DNA of 64,000 nucleotides from an uncultured Marinicella sp. (GCA_947502925.1 CANNBS010000001.1:806001-870000); one strand, 5' to 3'; positions 53,672 to 62,534 are shown, counted from the first letter of the stretch. The notes: a model not told the origin generated them from the letters alone. Program-made: numbers and translations.

Positions 53672-55312
53672 TCAAATAATCACAACGTCACCATCATCAT
53701 TAACATTCAATAGAGGCAAATAGTGTTGCTCAAGAGGTGCCCGTTTTATTTTTAAGGTGGGTGTTAAAAAGCCTGATTCGGGCGTCCAGGTGTCTTTACA
53801 GATAAAAATATGACTGAGGCGCTGATGTGGTTCTAAATGTCGGTTGATGACTGCTAATTGTTGCTGACAGTGTTTTTGAAAAGCCTTTAAGTCACTTTGT
53901 TGTGTGGTTTCAGCCACGGAAACCAATAAAAAGGGCTGTGGATAAGCTGACCCCATGAGAATGACATGATCAACATCGAGGTGCTTTTGACACAGCAATT
54001 CAATCGGTGCCGGTGCAATATACTGGCCTTTGGCCGTTTTAAACACATCCTTACTGCGACCAACAATGGCCAAATAGCCATGCTCATCTATATGTCCTAA
54101 ATCACCGGTGTGAAACCAGCCCTCGGCATCCATCACTTTGGCCGTTAATTCAGCTTGTTTGTAATAACCGGTCATCAGTGCCGGATTGCGTAACAAAATT
54201 TCGCCCTCATCGCTGAGTTTACATTCGCAGCCGGCAATGACCTGGCCAACGCGTCCCAAACAGTCTTGTTCCGGTTTGACCATATGCGACAGACCACAGG
54301 TTTCAGACAGGCCATAGGCTTCATTAAGCTTAAGCCCCAGACGCTTGTACCATTTCAGAATATCTGTATCCACCGCGGCGGCTGCACATAAAGCGAACCG
54401 AACCTTGGAAAAGCCCAGTTGTTTGCGCAGTAATTTGGCCAGTAATCGGTTTAACAGCGGTATGGAGAGTAAAGTATTTAATGTCCTCGGGCCACCTAAT
54501 TTGTGCTCAACCGCATGTTTTATTTTGGTCCAGATTCGCGGTACCCCGAAAAAAATAGTGGGTTCGGCTGATTTGACATCTTCAGTAAAGCTCTCCAAAG
54601 CGTGAATAAAAAACACCTGCGCGCCATAAAAAACCGAGGCAAAGGCAATCGCCATCCGTTCGGCCACATGCGCCATCGGTAAATAAGAAACAAAGCGGTC
54701 TTCAGGTGTCACCACAATGATACTTTTGATTAAATTTAAGGCTGCATTAACCGCCCGATAAGGCACCATCACGCCTTTGGGGTCACCTGTGGTGCCTGAG
54801 GTATAAATAATGCTGATGAGATCGTCACCTTTGACGGCGACCGGTTTATTCAACGGCTGATGCTGTCTGATAATGTCCGGCCAAAAAGGCCTGTTTGGGT
54901 GTTTTTGGTAAAAACTTAATTGTGCTATTTCACCGGGTAATTTTTGTAATGTGGTGTCTGAATCAAGCAGTTTACCCACCATTAAAAGCGTAGCTTCAGA
55001 ATGTAATAATACCTTTTTGATGGTGTTTTTAGAGGCTGTCGGATAAATGGGAATGGTGATGTGGCCGGCCATTTGAATGGCCAAATCTGCCATCAGCCAA
55101 TGGGCACAATTGAGGGAAAAAATGGCAATGTGACTGCCTGATGGGTATTGGCTCAGATACTGTGCCATTCGCGACACTTCATCATACACTTCTGACCAGG
55201 TATAGTGAATAACACCTTCTGCGGTGGGCTGGCTTAAATAAATACGATCAGGTGTTTTTTTAGCCCAGTGGCGCAACATAGAGACGGGCGTATTGAAGTT
55301 ATCAACAGGCAT
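53672..55312 (-). CDS. AMP-binding fatty acyl-CoA synthetase
   Basis: 546 aa, adenylate-forming family. Motifs in order: ISIIYTSGTTGDPKGVMVPY (P-loop), YLPMAHVAERM, LNEAYGLSETCGLSH, GWFHTGDLGHIDEHGYLAIVGRSKDVFKTAKGQYIAP. The C-terminal Lys region (TPTLKIKRAPLEQHY) ends the protein. It activates a fatty acid or related acid to the CoA ester; long-chain substrates are likely by similarity to FadD-type enzymes. Divergent from sufT, with an FNR-type box between the two. Confidence 0.88.
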   Translation of the reverse strand: MPVDNFNTPVSMLRHWAKKTPDRIYLSQPTAEGVIHYTWSEVYDEVSRMAQYLSQYPSGSHIAIFSLNCAHWLMADLAIQMAGHITIPIYPTASKNTIKKVLLHSEATLLMVGKLLDSDTTLQKLPGEIAQLSFYQKHPNRPFWPDIIRQHQPLNKPVAVKGDDLISIIYTSGTTGDPKGVMVPYRAVNAALNLIKSIIVVTPEDRFVSYLPMAHVAERMAIAFASVFYGAQVFFIHALESFTEDVKSAEPTIFFGVPRIWTKIKHAVEHKLGGPRTLNTLLSIPLLNRLLAKLLRKQLGFSKVRFALCAAAAVDTDILKWYKRLGLKLNEAYGLSETCGLSHMVKPEQDCLGRVGQVIAGCECKLSDEGEILLRNPALMTGYYKQAELTAKVMDAEGWFHTGDLGHIDEHGYLAIVGRSKDVFKTAKGQYIAPAPIELLCQKHLDVDHVILMGSAYPQPFLLVSVAETTQQSDLKAFQKHCQQQLAVINRHLEPHQRLSHIFICKDTWTPESGFLTPTLKIKRAPLEQHYLPLLNVNDDGDVVII

Positions 55313-55365
55313 AGAAATATTTTAGCATAAGGGCTACAAAAACAGCTGAAAATCTGCTGTTGGAG

Positions 55366-55379
55366 TTGATTCAAATCAA
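55366..55379. promoter_or_regulatory. FNR/Anr-type binding site
   Basis: TTGATTCAAATCAA matches the FNR consensus TTGAT-N4-ATCAA at every defined position. It lies in the intergenic region between the acyl-CoA synthetase (minus) and sufT (plus), about 78 bases before the sufT ATG and 54 before the other. A further inverted pair AACAGC/GCTGTT sits just upstream (55341-55361). Confidence 0.6.
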
Positions 55380-55456
55380 CAATGTCCCCATTATTATCAG
55401 CACACGTAATAATGCGTGCTATCATGGCTATTTTTTTAATCTCAACCTTTTTTATC

Positions 55457-56005
55457 ATGTACAGTCTCACCAGCGAACCTTTTAAACTTGAACGTGATGT
55501 GGAAGCCATCACCGTGCCTAATGGCGACACCATTGATTTACCGGCCGGTGTGGTGGGATACATTACACAGGCCTTAGGCGGCAGTTTCACCGTATTTGTG
55601 GATGGCAGCATGTTTATGATTTTAGGTCATAACGCCGACGCCCTGGGGCGCGAACCCTTACCCAAACCGCAGTTACCGGAAAATGCCACCTTTAAAGACG
55701 TTGAAGAGGCGGTCTGGGCGCAGTTGGGCAATGTCTATGACCCTGAAATTCCGGTCAGTATTGTCGAATTGGGTTTGGTGTATAAATGTGAGTTAATAAA
55801 GTTAGATGAAGGTTATCAGGTGGACATCGACATGACCCTCACGGCACCGGGATGCGGCATGGGCGAAGTCATTGTCTCCGATGCCCGTGAAAAAGTGAAA
55901 CTGATTCCGGAAGTTAAAAAAATCAACTGCCAAATCGTCTTCGATCCACCCTGGGATCAAAGCATGATGTCCGAAGAAGCCAAACTCGAAACCGGGATGC
56001 TGTAA
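55457..56005 (+). CDS. sufT: Putative Fe-S cluster maturation protein SufT
   Basis: About 182 aa from ATG 55457 (MYSLTSEPFKLERDVEA); an earlier in-frame ATG at 55382 would prefix an unconserved hydrophobic stretch and overlap the regulatory region. An N-terminal beta domain (VPNGDTIDLPAGVVGYITQALGGSFTV) precedes a DUF59 domain: LGNVYDPEIPVSIVELGLVY, TLTAPGCGMGEVIVSDAREKV with the conserved Cys. SufT helps mature iron-sulfur proteins, particularly under high demand. Here it stands apart from any suf operon, downstream of an FNR-type box. Confidence 0.88.
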   Translation: MYSLTSEPFKLERDVEAITVPNGDTIDLPAGVVGYITQALGGSFTVFVDGSMFMILGHNADALGREPLPKPQLPENATFKDVEEAVWAQLGNVYDPEIPVSIVELGLVYKCELIKLDEGYQVDIDMTLTAPGCGMGEVIVSDAREKVKLIPEVKKINCQIVFDPPWDQSMMSEEAKLETGML

Positions 56006-56010
56006 ACGCC

Positions 56011-57345
56011 TTAAAGTGTAACCAACTCCTCAGCTGACGTGGGGTGGATGCCAATGGTTTTTTGTAGTTGGGTTCGGGTCAGCCCCTGTTTAATGGCCAC
56101 GGCGAATCCCTGAATCATTTCGCCGGCATCGGTGCCCACCACATGCATGCCCAGTACCTGATCGGAGTCTTCGCAGACAATAATCTTCATAAAGGTTTTT
56201 TCCTGGACTTCACTCATGGCATATTTCATGGCGCGAAATTTGCTGGTATAACATTTGACCTGTTTATATTGCTCGCAGGCTTCGGCTTCGGTGAGACCAC
56301 AACGGCCAATTTCCGGCATCGAAAACACTGTGCTTGGAATGTTGTCGTATTCCATTAAACGGTCACTGCCTTTAAATAAACGGTCCACCAGAAGATTGCC
56401 CTCTTTAATGGCCACAGGTGTCAGTTGATCGACATTACTGACATCGCCGACGGCATAAATATGAGGTACAGAGGTTGATTGTCTGTCATTTACTTTTATT
56501 CGCCCGTTGTGGTGAGTTTCTATGCCTATCTTACCCAGGTTTAAGCCTTGGGTATTGGGTGAGCGGCCTGTGGCAAAGAAAACACAATCGGTGTTTATGG
56601 CCTCACCGTTTTCAGTGATGCATTGATAACCCTGGGTCGTTTTTTCGATGGCGACAAAGTTGGTTTCAGTGATCACTTCAATACCGGAATCGATGAAAGA
56701 CTGTTGTGCAAATTGTGCCACATCATCATCAAACCCCCGCAATAACTGTGGCCCTCGGTACACCAGTTTGACGTCAACACCCAGTGTATTAAAAATACCG
56801 GCAAATTCAACGGCAATATAGCCACCTCCATAGATGACCATGGATTTGGGCAGTGTTTCCAAATCCAGGGCCTGATTAGAGTTAATCACATATTCAATCC
56901 CCGGCATGTCCGGCATTTGCGGGGTACCGCCGGTGGCAATAATAATATGTTCGCCGGTGATGGTTTTATCACCGACTTTAACCGTATGTTGGTCGACAAA
57001 AGAGGCATGGTTTGGATATAAATCGACACCGGCGTTTTCTATTAAACCATGATAAATTTTATTCAGTCGTTTAATTTCGCGGTCTTTGTTGTCTTGTAAA
57101 GTTTTAAAATCAAACTTCGCACTTATGTCCCAGCCAAACGCTTCAGCGGCTTTAAACATCTTTTCATAAGAAGCGGCATAAACCATCAGCTTTTTCGGCA
57201 CACAACCCCGAATGACACAAGTACCGCCCAGTTTGTCAGCTTCGCACAAGGCCACCTTTTTACCATAGCCACCGGCGATTCGCGCCGCCCGAACACCACC
57301 GGAGCCGCCACCGATAACGATTAAATCATAGTCATAATGTGCCAT
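56011..57345 (-). CDS. gorA: Glutathione-disulfide reductase
   Basis: 444 aa from ATG 57345, which has an excellent ribosome site (AAGGAGA). It keeps glutathione reduced using NADPH and FAD. FAD motif VIGGGSGGVRAARIA, redox-active CVIRGC (C43, C48), NADPH-binding IYGGGYIAVEFAGI, second FAD motif HIYAVGDVSN, and IGIHPTSAEE with the catalytic His. Convergent with sufT 5 bp away, preceded by the small conserved-looking protein gene at 57365. Confidence 0.93.
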   Translation of the reverse strand: MAHYDYDLIVIGGGSGGVRAARIAGGYGKKVALCEADKLGGTCVIRGCVPKKLMVYAASYEKMFKAAEAFGWDISAKFDFKTLQDNKDREIKRLNKIYHGLIENAGVDLYPNHASFVDQHTVKVGDKTITGEHIIIATGGTPQMPDMPGIEYVINSNQALDLETLPKSMVIYGGGYIAVEFAGIFNTLGVDVKLVYRGPQLLRGFDDDVAQFAQQSFIDSGIEVITETNFVAIEKTTQGYQCITENGEAINTDCVFFATGRSPNTQGLNLGKIGIETHHNGRIKVNDRQSTSVPHIYAVGDVSNVDQLTPVAIKEGNLLVDRLFKGSDRLMEYDNIPSTVFSMPEIGRCGLTEAEACEQYKQVKCYTSKFRAMKYAMSEVQEKTFMKIIVCEDSDQVLGMHVVGTDAGEMIQGFAVAIKQGLTRTQLQKTIGIHPTSAEELVTL

Positions 57346-57364
57346 AAAATTCTCCTTCGTTCCG

Positions 57365-57871
57365 TTAAAACGGTGTGTATTGATTGGCCTGTTCAATCAG
57401 TTCTTGTTTACGTTCATCGCTCAGAGGTTCTTGCCAGTTAACAATTAAATGATCGTACTGGGTGTCGATAAAATTTTTAGCCATACATATTCGATATGAG
57501 CCGGTGTGTCCGACATGGGCAAACACGGCTTCATGCCCCGTGAGCTGTTGTAAGGATGAGGTGGCCATCATAATCGCCACCCCGCCTTGCTGTTTAATAT
57601 CGGCGCGTTGGTCTTTGGATAAATAGCGCAAAATTCGGGTATTCACGCACATACCGCCACACAGATAGATGCTGTCTTTGCGGGTATAATGTAAATAACC
57701 CAAAGTCAATGAAACGCCAGGTGCAACACTGGCCAGGAACACAAAGTGTTTTGGGAAGTCAGGTATGTCGGCGTTGAATGATCGTCTAAATAAATCACCG
57801 GCCAAAGCCTCTGCATCCGATACTTCAAGGGTACTTAATTGGGCAGTTTGTGAAGAAAAAACGGATTTCAT
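57365..57871 (-). CDS. Hypothetical protein encoded next to glutathione reductase
   Basis: About 168 aa from ATG 57871 (MKSVFSSQTAQLSTLEV). Globular, mixed alpha/beta with LTLGYLHYTRKDSIYLCGGMCVNTRILRYLSKDQRADIKQQGGVAIMMATSSLQQLTG, a Cys-containing CGGMCVN loop and a Trp near the end. The layout is a little like GNAT-fold proteins, but no acetyl-CoA motif is seen; no family is assigned. 19 bp before the gorA start, so co-transcribed with it; a redox or thiol link is only inference. Confidence 0.6.
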   Translation of the reverse strand: MKSVFSSQTAQLSTLEVSDAEALAGDLFRRSFNADIPDFPKHFVFLASVAPGVSLTLGYLHYTRKDSIYLCGGMCVNTRILRYLSKDQRADIKQQGGVAIMMATSSLQQLTGHEAVFAHVGHTGSYRICMAKNFIDTQYDHLIVNWQEPLSDERKQELIEQANQYTPF

Positions 57872-58106
57872 GTTAAAAAATAGTAAAAAAAGGTTGCTAA
57901 TATACCCATTATTGCCTATAAAATATAAGCACAAGGATGGATTCATACTTATTGTTTGCTTTTTGTATAAATAAAGGGGCTTGTGGCATCAATAAGTTTC
58001 GACATTGAATACAATAACATGAAACGGGGCTTTTCATAAGCCTCAACAAATCAGTCGATGTAATTGTCACATGCCGTGATATTTTAATAAAAAGAGAGGT
58101 TTGGTG

Positions 58107-58137
58107 TGACAGCAATTTTGTGGAAAAATTGCTGTCA
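58107..58137. repeat. Perfect 13-bp inverted repeat
   Basis: TGACAGCAATTTT pairs fully with AAAATTGCTGTCA around a 5-base loop. It begins 7 bases downstream of the aldehyde dehydrogenase stop (minus strand). No T tract follows on that strand, so it may be a weak terminator, a 3' stabiliser or a protein site. Confidence 0.55.
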
Positions 58138-58144
58138 TGCCATT

Positions 58145-59590
58145 TTATTTATAGTCAATACATACATTTTTTGTTTCGGTAAAAAATCGCATCGCTTCAA
58201 ATCCACCCTCACGTCCCAAGCCTGAGGCTTTCATACCGCCAAAGGGTGTGCGTAAATCCCGCAGTAACCAGCAATTAACCCAAACAATACCGGCCTCAAT
58301 GTCTGCGGCCAACTGATGGGCGCGTTTTAAATCCTGAGTCCAAATGCTGGCCGCTAATCCATAAGCACTGTCATTGGCTAAATGCAGTACGTCCTCCTGA
58401 TTCAAAAATTTTTGGACGGTGGCCACCGGGCCAAAAATTTCTTCCTGATTACAACGGCTCTGGTTTTTAAGCCCCGTCACCAATGTCGGTTTCAAAAAAT
58501 AACCCTGTTGACAACGTTTCGGCAAATCAAGATGACCCGTGGCCGATAATAACTCACCACCTTCTGATTTGGCTAAATCTAAATAGCTTTGCACTTTAGT
58601 TTTGTGTTGGGCAGAGACCAATGCGCCAAAATCCACCTTTGGATTACTTGGGTCGCCGATGGTCAATTGGTTCATTCGAGTGATTAGAGCCGCCACAAAA
58701 TCATCATATATTGCTTCTTCGACATATATACGTGATCCACACAGGCAAATTTGTCCCTGGTTGCTAAAGGCCGCCCGACAGGCAGTGTCCACGGCGCGCT
58801 CTAAATCACAATCAGCAAACACAATAAAGGGATTTTTACCGCCGAGTTCTAATGAGATTTTTTTGTGCTGTCCTAACACCGCTCGCTGTATGGCGGTGCC
58901 GGTTTGGCTGCCGCCGGTGAAGCTGATGGCTTTTATGGCCTCATGGGTGGTTAAGGTCGCGCCGGCCTGATCACCGCTGCCATGAACAATGTTCAAAACC
59001 CCGGGCGGTAAACCGATGTCAATGCACAGTTGTGACAGTAAATAAGCGGTGTAGGGCGTGACTTCCGAGGGCTTGGCCACCACCGTATTACCGGCGGCCA
59101 GCGCCGGTGCAATCTTCCAGGTGAGCAAATACAGCGGTAAATTCCAGGGGCTGATACAAGCCACCGGCCCTAAAGGCTGTCGCAGGGTGTAATTAAGGGT
59201 GCGTGAATTGGTGGCATGGGATTCACTGCTGAACTGGGTGGCGGCATGGGCAAAAAACCGCAGATTATCCTGCGCGCGCTGAATATCGACCTTGCGCGAC
59301 AGTTGGATGGGTTTGCCGGTGTCTTTGGATTCGGCCTGGGCCAGTTGCTCATGATGTTCGGCAATGGCATCAGCCAGTTGTTCTAAACAGCGGCTGCGCT
59401 GTTGTGCCCGGCAGGCTGACCAGTCAGGAAAAGCCTGTCGCGCTGCGTCAACAGCGTGATGAATGTCTTGTTCATCACTGTCGGGTATTTGGCTATAGAC
59501 CTGACCGGTGGCCGGTTCAAAATTGTCCAGGTATTGTCGGCTGTTGGGTGCACATAATTCGCCGCCGATGTAATTTTTTAAGGTTTTCAC
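58145..59590 (-). CDS. Aldehyde dehydrogenase, muconic-semialdehyde type
   Basis: 481 aa, complete NAD(P)-dependent aldehyde dehydrogenase. Motifs: SPWNLPLYLLTWKIAPALAAGNTVVAKPSE, SFTGGSQTG, LELGGKNPFIVF (catalytic Glu) and FSNQGQICLCGSRIYVEE (catalytic Cys). Its pattern resembles 2-hydroxymuconic or 2-aminomuconic semialdehyde dehydrogenases of aromatic or tryptophan breakdown, but the remaining pathway genes are not in this window. Last gene of a three-gene unit with an SDR and a 73-aa protein. Confidence 0.85.
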   Translation of the reverse strand: MKTLKNYIGGELCAPNSRQYLDNFEPATGQVYSQIPDSDEQDIHHAVDAARQAFPDWSACRAQQRSRCLEQLADAIAEHHEQLAQAESKDTGKPIQLSRKVDIQRAQDNLRFFAHAATQFSSESHATNSRTLNYTLRQPLGPVACISPWNLPLYLLTWKIAPALAAGNTVVAKPSEVTPYTAYLLSQLCIDIGLPPGVLNIVHGSGDQAGATLTTHEAIKAISFTGGSQTGTAIQRAVLGQHKKISLELGGKNPFIVFADCDLERAVDTACRAAFSNQGQICLCGSRIYVEEAIYDDFVAALITRMNQLTIGDPSNPKVDFGALVSAQHKTKVQSYLDLAKSEGGELLSATGHLDLPKRCQQGYFLKPTLVTGLKNQSRCNQEEIFGPVATVQKFLNQEDVLHLANDSAYGLAASIWTQDLKRAHQLAADIEAGIVWVNCWLLRDLRTPFGGMKASGLGREGGFEAMRFFTETKNVCIDYK

Positions 59591-59593
59591 GAC

Positions 59594-60382
59594 TTATAGA
59601 CAGGCAGTACGACCGCCGTCCACCGGTAAGTTAATGCCGTTGACATAAGCACCGGCCTCTGAAACCAAAAAGCCCACCACATAAGCAAATTCTTCGGGCT
59701 TGGCAAAACGTCGTAAGGGAATGCTTTGTTTTTCTGCAGCGATAATATCATCCAGGGATTTGTTTTGCTTATGTGCTTTGTTCTTAAAAATAGCCGTTAA
59801 GCGTTGGGTGTCCGTGGCACCGGGTAAAACGTTGTTAACCGTGATGTTATCTGGGCCCAATTCAGTGGCCAGTGTTTTCGCCCAGCTGGCAACTGCACCG
59901 CGGATGGTATTAGACACGCCTAAGTTGGGGATGGGCTGTTTAACCGAGGTGGAAATCACATTGATAATTCGGCCCCACTGTTGCCCGCGCATATGTGGAA
60001 TCACAGCCTGGGTAAACAGCTGATTAGCGATTAAGTGCTGCCGAAAAGCGGTGACATAGGATTCAGTGTCGGCTTTATGTGCCGGTCCGGGCGGCGGTCC
60101 GCCACTGTTGTTAATTAAAATATCTATACCGGGCTGGTCATCCAAAAGTGACTTTAAACCTGATACGGCCTGTTCCGGTTGTTGCAAATCGGCTCTCAAA
60201 TACAGGTGGTCTTGTTGTTGTTTCTGAGGCAGTTTTTGGCAAGCGTCGTTCAGTTTTTGTTCGTCACGCGCCATTAAAATAACCCGGGCACCTTGTTGCG
60301 CCAGTTGTTGTGCAACGGCATAGCCGATGCCCTGAGAGGAGCCGCCCACAAGTGCTGTTTTGCCGGTTAAATTAAGATTCAT
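59594..60382 (-). CDS. SDR-family oxidoreductase with atypical active site
   Basis: 262 aa. The Rossmann cofactor loop is VGGSSQGIGYAVAQQLAQQG and NNSGGPPPG replaces the usual NNAG. The conserved Ser is present in NVISTSVKQ (S144), but the catalytic YxxxK is replaced by SNTIR (S157, R161). This is typical of a divergent SDR branch related to beta-ketoacyl reductases without the usual tetrad. Activity may be lost or changed. Start overlaps the 73-aa gene upstream by 4 bases; ALDH follows 3 bp after the stop. Confidence 0.85.
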   Translation of the reverse strand: MNLNLTGKTALVGGSSQGIGYAVAQQLAQQGARVILMARDEQKLNDACQKLPQKQQQDHLYLRADLQQPEQAVSGLKSLLDDQPGIDILINNSGGPPPGPAHKADTESYVTAFRQHLIANQLFTQAVIPHMRGQQWGRIINVISTSVKQPIPNLGVSNTIRGAVASWAKTLATELGPDNITVNNVLPGATDTQRLTAIFKNKAHKQNKSLDDIIAAEKQSIPLRRFAKPEEFAYVVGFLVSEAGAYVNGINLPVDGGRTACL

Positions 60383-60600
60383 GGTGATACCTCCTTGAGT
60401 GCTTTGGTTAACAAGCCGCGTGCCAAGACTGCATCGGCGTGGTTGGCGAATTTAAATTGCAATAAGTCGTCAATCATTTTGACATTAAACTGGCTGTTCT
60501 TTTGATCTTCAGCGACAAACACAGCGCTGATAAACACCACATGATTTAACACCAGAGTAAAACCTTTCAGATCGTAAAGTTGCATTTTTATTGTAAACAT
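60379..60600 (-). CDS. Small protein of unknown function
   Basis: 73 aa, or 68 from the second ATG (60585). Sequence MQLYDLKGFTLVLNHVVFISAVFVAEDQKNSQFNVKMIDDLLQFKFANHADAVLARGLLTKAL: beta strands followed by a helix, no signal. The ATGA overlap with the SDR gene supports it as a real first gene of the operon. No family recognised; a ribosome site is weak. Confidence 0.45.
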   Translation of the reverse strand: MFTIKMQLYDLKGFTLVLNHVVFISAVFVAEDQKNSQFNVKMIDDLLQFKFANHADAVLARGLLTKALKEVSP

Positions 60601-60645
60601 CGAACAAATATTAATTGTAATGACTTAAGCCATGAATGTCAGTAA

Positions 60646-60678
60646 AAAACCCGATGCAGTCCAACTGAATCGGGTTTT
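60646..60678 (-). terminator. Rho-independent terminator
   Basis: AAAACCCGAT pairs with ATCGGGTTTT, then CAG/CTG, with a 5-base loop; the minus strand runs into a T tract. It lies 22 bases after the DUF4389 gene stop and isolates that gene from the SDR/ALDH operon. Confidence 0.85.
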
Positions 60679-60699
60679 AACGGAGAAAAGGGTGTGTTG

Positions 60700-61017
60700 T
60701 TAACTTTCGTTCGTGTCGTTTTGTGGCCAGGACTTAAACGGAAAAGGTTTTTCGTCATCCTGCATGGCAATGTAGGTCAGCAATTGTTTTTGATACGTCA
60801 CCAACTGACCACCAAATTGTGTCAGCCGCTGATTTTTTTCGCCATCAAAAACAAGAAACCCAAATTGAATAAGGACGATGGCGGCTAAAACCCAGAGACT
60901 CAGCCAGCCTAATACCACAAACAATAAAGTGAACAAAAAGCGAAACAAAATGGCTTTATCATCCCGTTTTTTCTCCTCAGGCGTGCCGCTGTCGTGATTA
61001 AGTTCTTGTGCTGTCAT
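60700..61017 (-). CDS. DUF4389 domain-containing membrane protein
   Basis: 105 aa: a polar N terminus, one or two membrane helices (FLFTLLFVVLGWLSLWVLAAIVLIQFGFLVF), then KNQRLTQFGGQLVTYQKQLLTYIAMQDDEKPFPFKSWP, the conserved DUF4389 end. Small inner-membrane protein of unknown role. Single-gene unit with its own terminator. Confidence 0.85.
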   Translation of the reverse strand: MTAQELNHDSGTPEEKKRDDKAILFRFLFTLLFVVLGWLSLWVLAAIVLIQFGFLVFDGEKNQRLTQFGGQLVTYQKQLLTYIAMQDDEKPFPFKSWPQNDTNES

Positions 61018-61160
61018 GTTGAGTACCTATTAATTGAAGACATAATAATTATCTCAAAAAATGAGGTGTCAAAGACAGTGCCATTGGTCACAAGCATAAA
61101 TTCAGTGTTTATTCAGTGTTAAATGGTTACTATAGACCTATGTTAAAGAAACCAACAACC

Positions 61161-62507
61161 ATGATTAAACGACTTCTTCCTTTGGCGGCTCTGTTTTTAG
61201 CGGCCTGCGCAAGTACTGATCACCGTTATAACGATGACTATTATTACAGTGATGGCTATTACGGTCAGGATTCCTATGATCCCTATTACGGCTATGGCAG
61301 TGATTATTCATCAGCCGGTGGCGGGGTTTATTATAATAATTATAATTATTACCCGGATCGTTGGGGCATCAGCTACAGCTCAACTTATTACAGTCCTTAC
61401 CGCTATCCACGTGTGGGTTTTTACTACAGCAATAGTCGCTGTGGTTATGGCTGGTACAGCCATTGTTACCCAGGATATGGTTTTTATTACAACAGTTGGC
61501 CGAGTTATGGTTTCGGTTGGGGTTTAGGTTTCAGTTACACGCATTATTCGCATAATTATTATGATAATTATTGGTGGTATAACCACTGGCGAAATCGCAG
61601 CTATGATCCATATCGTTATAATAATCGATACAACAGCCGATATCCCACCAACCGTGGCTATTATTCAGCGCGTAATGAAGCCAGACGCCTCAGTGAGCGC
61701 CAGCGTTCCAATCGGTACAAAGGCCAACACAACAGCAACCGCTACAACAACACCCGACGAACCGTACCGAATCGTCGTCCGGTTAACCGTCAGCGTTCAT
61801 CGGGAAATCGTTATCAAAACAGTTCACCGCGTTATAAAAATAACGGACGGTCGAATTCATTACCCAGTCGTAATCGCTCCTCTTCGATCAGAGGCAGCCA
61901 CAGTGACAGCAGACAAAATAGTCCAAACCCGCGTTCTAATAATCAAAAGCCGGCGGTCATGACAAACCGGACATCAAGCGCAGCGGCCAGTCAGCTGATT
62001 AGACAACGTCAAAGCCGCAATCAAGGTATGACTAATAATCAGCAAAAACCGGCTCGCATCAGCTCAAGCCGTTCGAGCAGGCCGTCAACCGTCAACCAAA
62101 GCCGAACGCGTACCAATATTAATCAAAGCCGATATCGGCAGGCCAGTCCACGGTCATCGGATGTCCGTCAATCAAACAACAATCAACACACGGCCATTCA
62201 GCGATCAGCCATTCAGCGAAGCACGGTACGTTCAAACCGTTCCCAACCACGTTCACAACCGAATCGGACACGTGAGGCGACTGTAACCCGCAACATCAAC
62301 AGTCAAGGGACATCAAGGACACCGGTTCAAAGAGCCCCTGTCCAAAGAGCACCGGCGCAACGAACTCGACCAGTGGTTAACAGAACCTCGAAGCCGACTT
62401 CGAGCAGTTATTCAAAACCTAAAGCCAGCAGTCCAAAACCCAGCGTAAAACGCTCAAATAATCGTTCTCGCAGTCGCGTTTCATTGCGGCAACGTGATCC
62501 GAATTAA
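61161..62507 (+). CDS. Lipoprotein with Tyr-rich and Arg/Ser/Asn-rich low-complexity regions
   Basis: 448 aa from ATG 61161. Lipobox LAAC (C16). Residues about 20-165 are dominated by Tyr with Gly, Asn, Ser and Asp (DDYYYSDGYYGQDSYDP, YYNNYNYYPDRW); from about 170 to the end Arg, Ser, Asn, Gln and Pro dominate with NRxxxxxNRY and short RAPVQ-type repeats. The second half is strongly basic. No folded domain is seen apart from a YSHCYPGYGF region with two Cys. Function unknown. The composition resembles prion-like RNA-binding proteins of eukaryotes, but it is an exported lipoprotein. Terminated by a strong hairpin. Confidence 0.75.
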   Translation: MIKRLLPLAALFLAACASTDHRYNDDYYYSDGYYGQDSYDPYYGYGSDYSSAGGGVYYNNYNYYPDRWGISYSSTYYSPYRYPRVGFYYSNSRCGYGWYSHCYPGYGFYYNSWPSYGFGWGLGFSYTHYSHNYYDNYWWYNHWRNRSYDPYRYNNRYNSRYPTNRGYYSARNEARRLSERQRSNRYKGQHNSNRYNNTRRTVPNRRPVNRQRSSGNRYQNSSPRYKNNGRSNSLPSRNRSSSIRGSHSDSRQNSPNPRSNNQKPAVMTNRTSSAAASQLIRQRQSRNQGMTNNQQKPARISSSRSSRPSTVNQSRTRTNINQSRYRQASPRSSDVRQSNNNQHTAIQRSAIQRSTVRSNRSQPRSQPNRTREATVTRNINSQGTSRTPVQRAPVQRAPAQRTRPVVNRTSKPTSSSYSKPKASSPKPSVKRSNNRSRSRVSLRQRDPN

Positions 62508-62534
62508 ATTGTTCAACTTATTCATTTTTAAAAG

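Noticed and set aside
61234..61962. Alternate-frame readings inside the Tyr-rich lipoprotein gene
   Set aside because: They are shadows of TAT/TAC-rich and CGT-rich repeats; the lipobox frame is supported by signal peptide and terminator.
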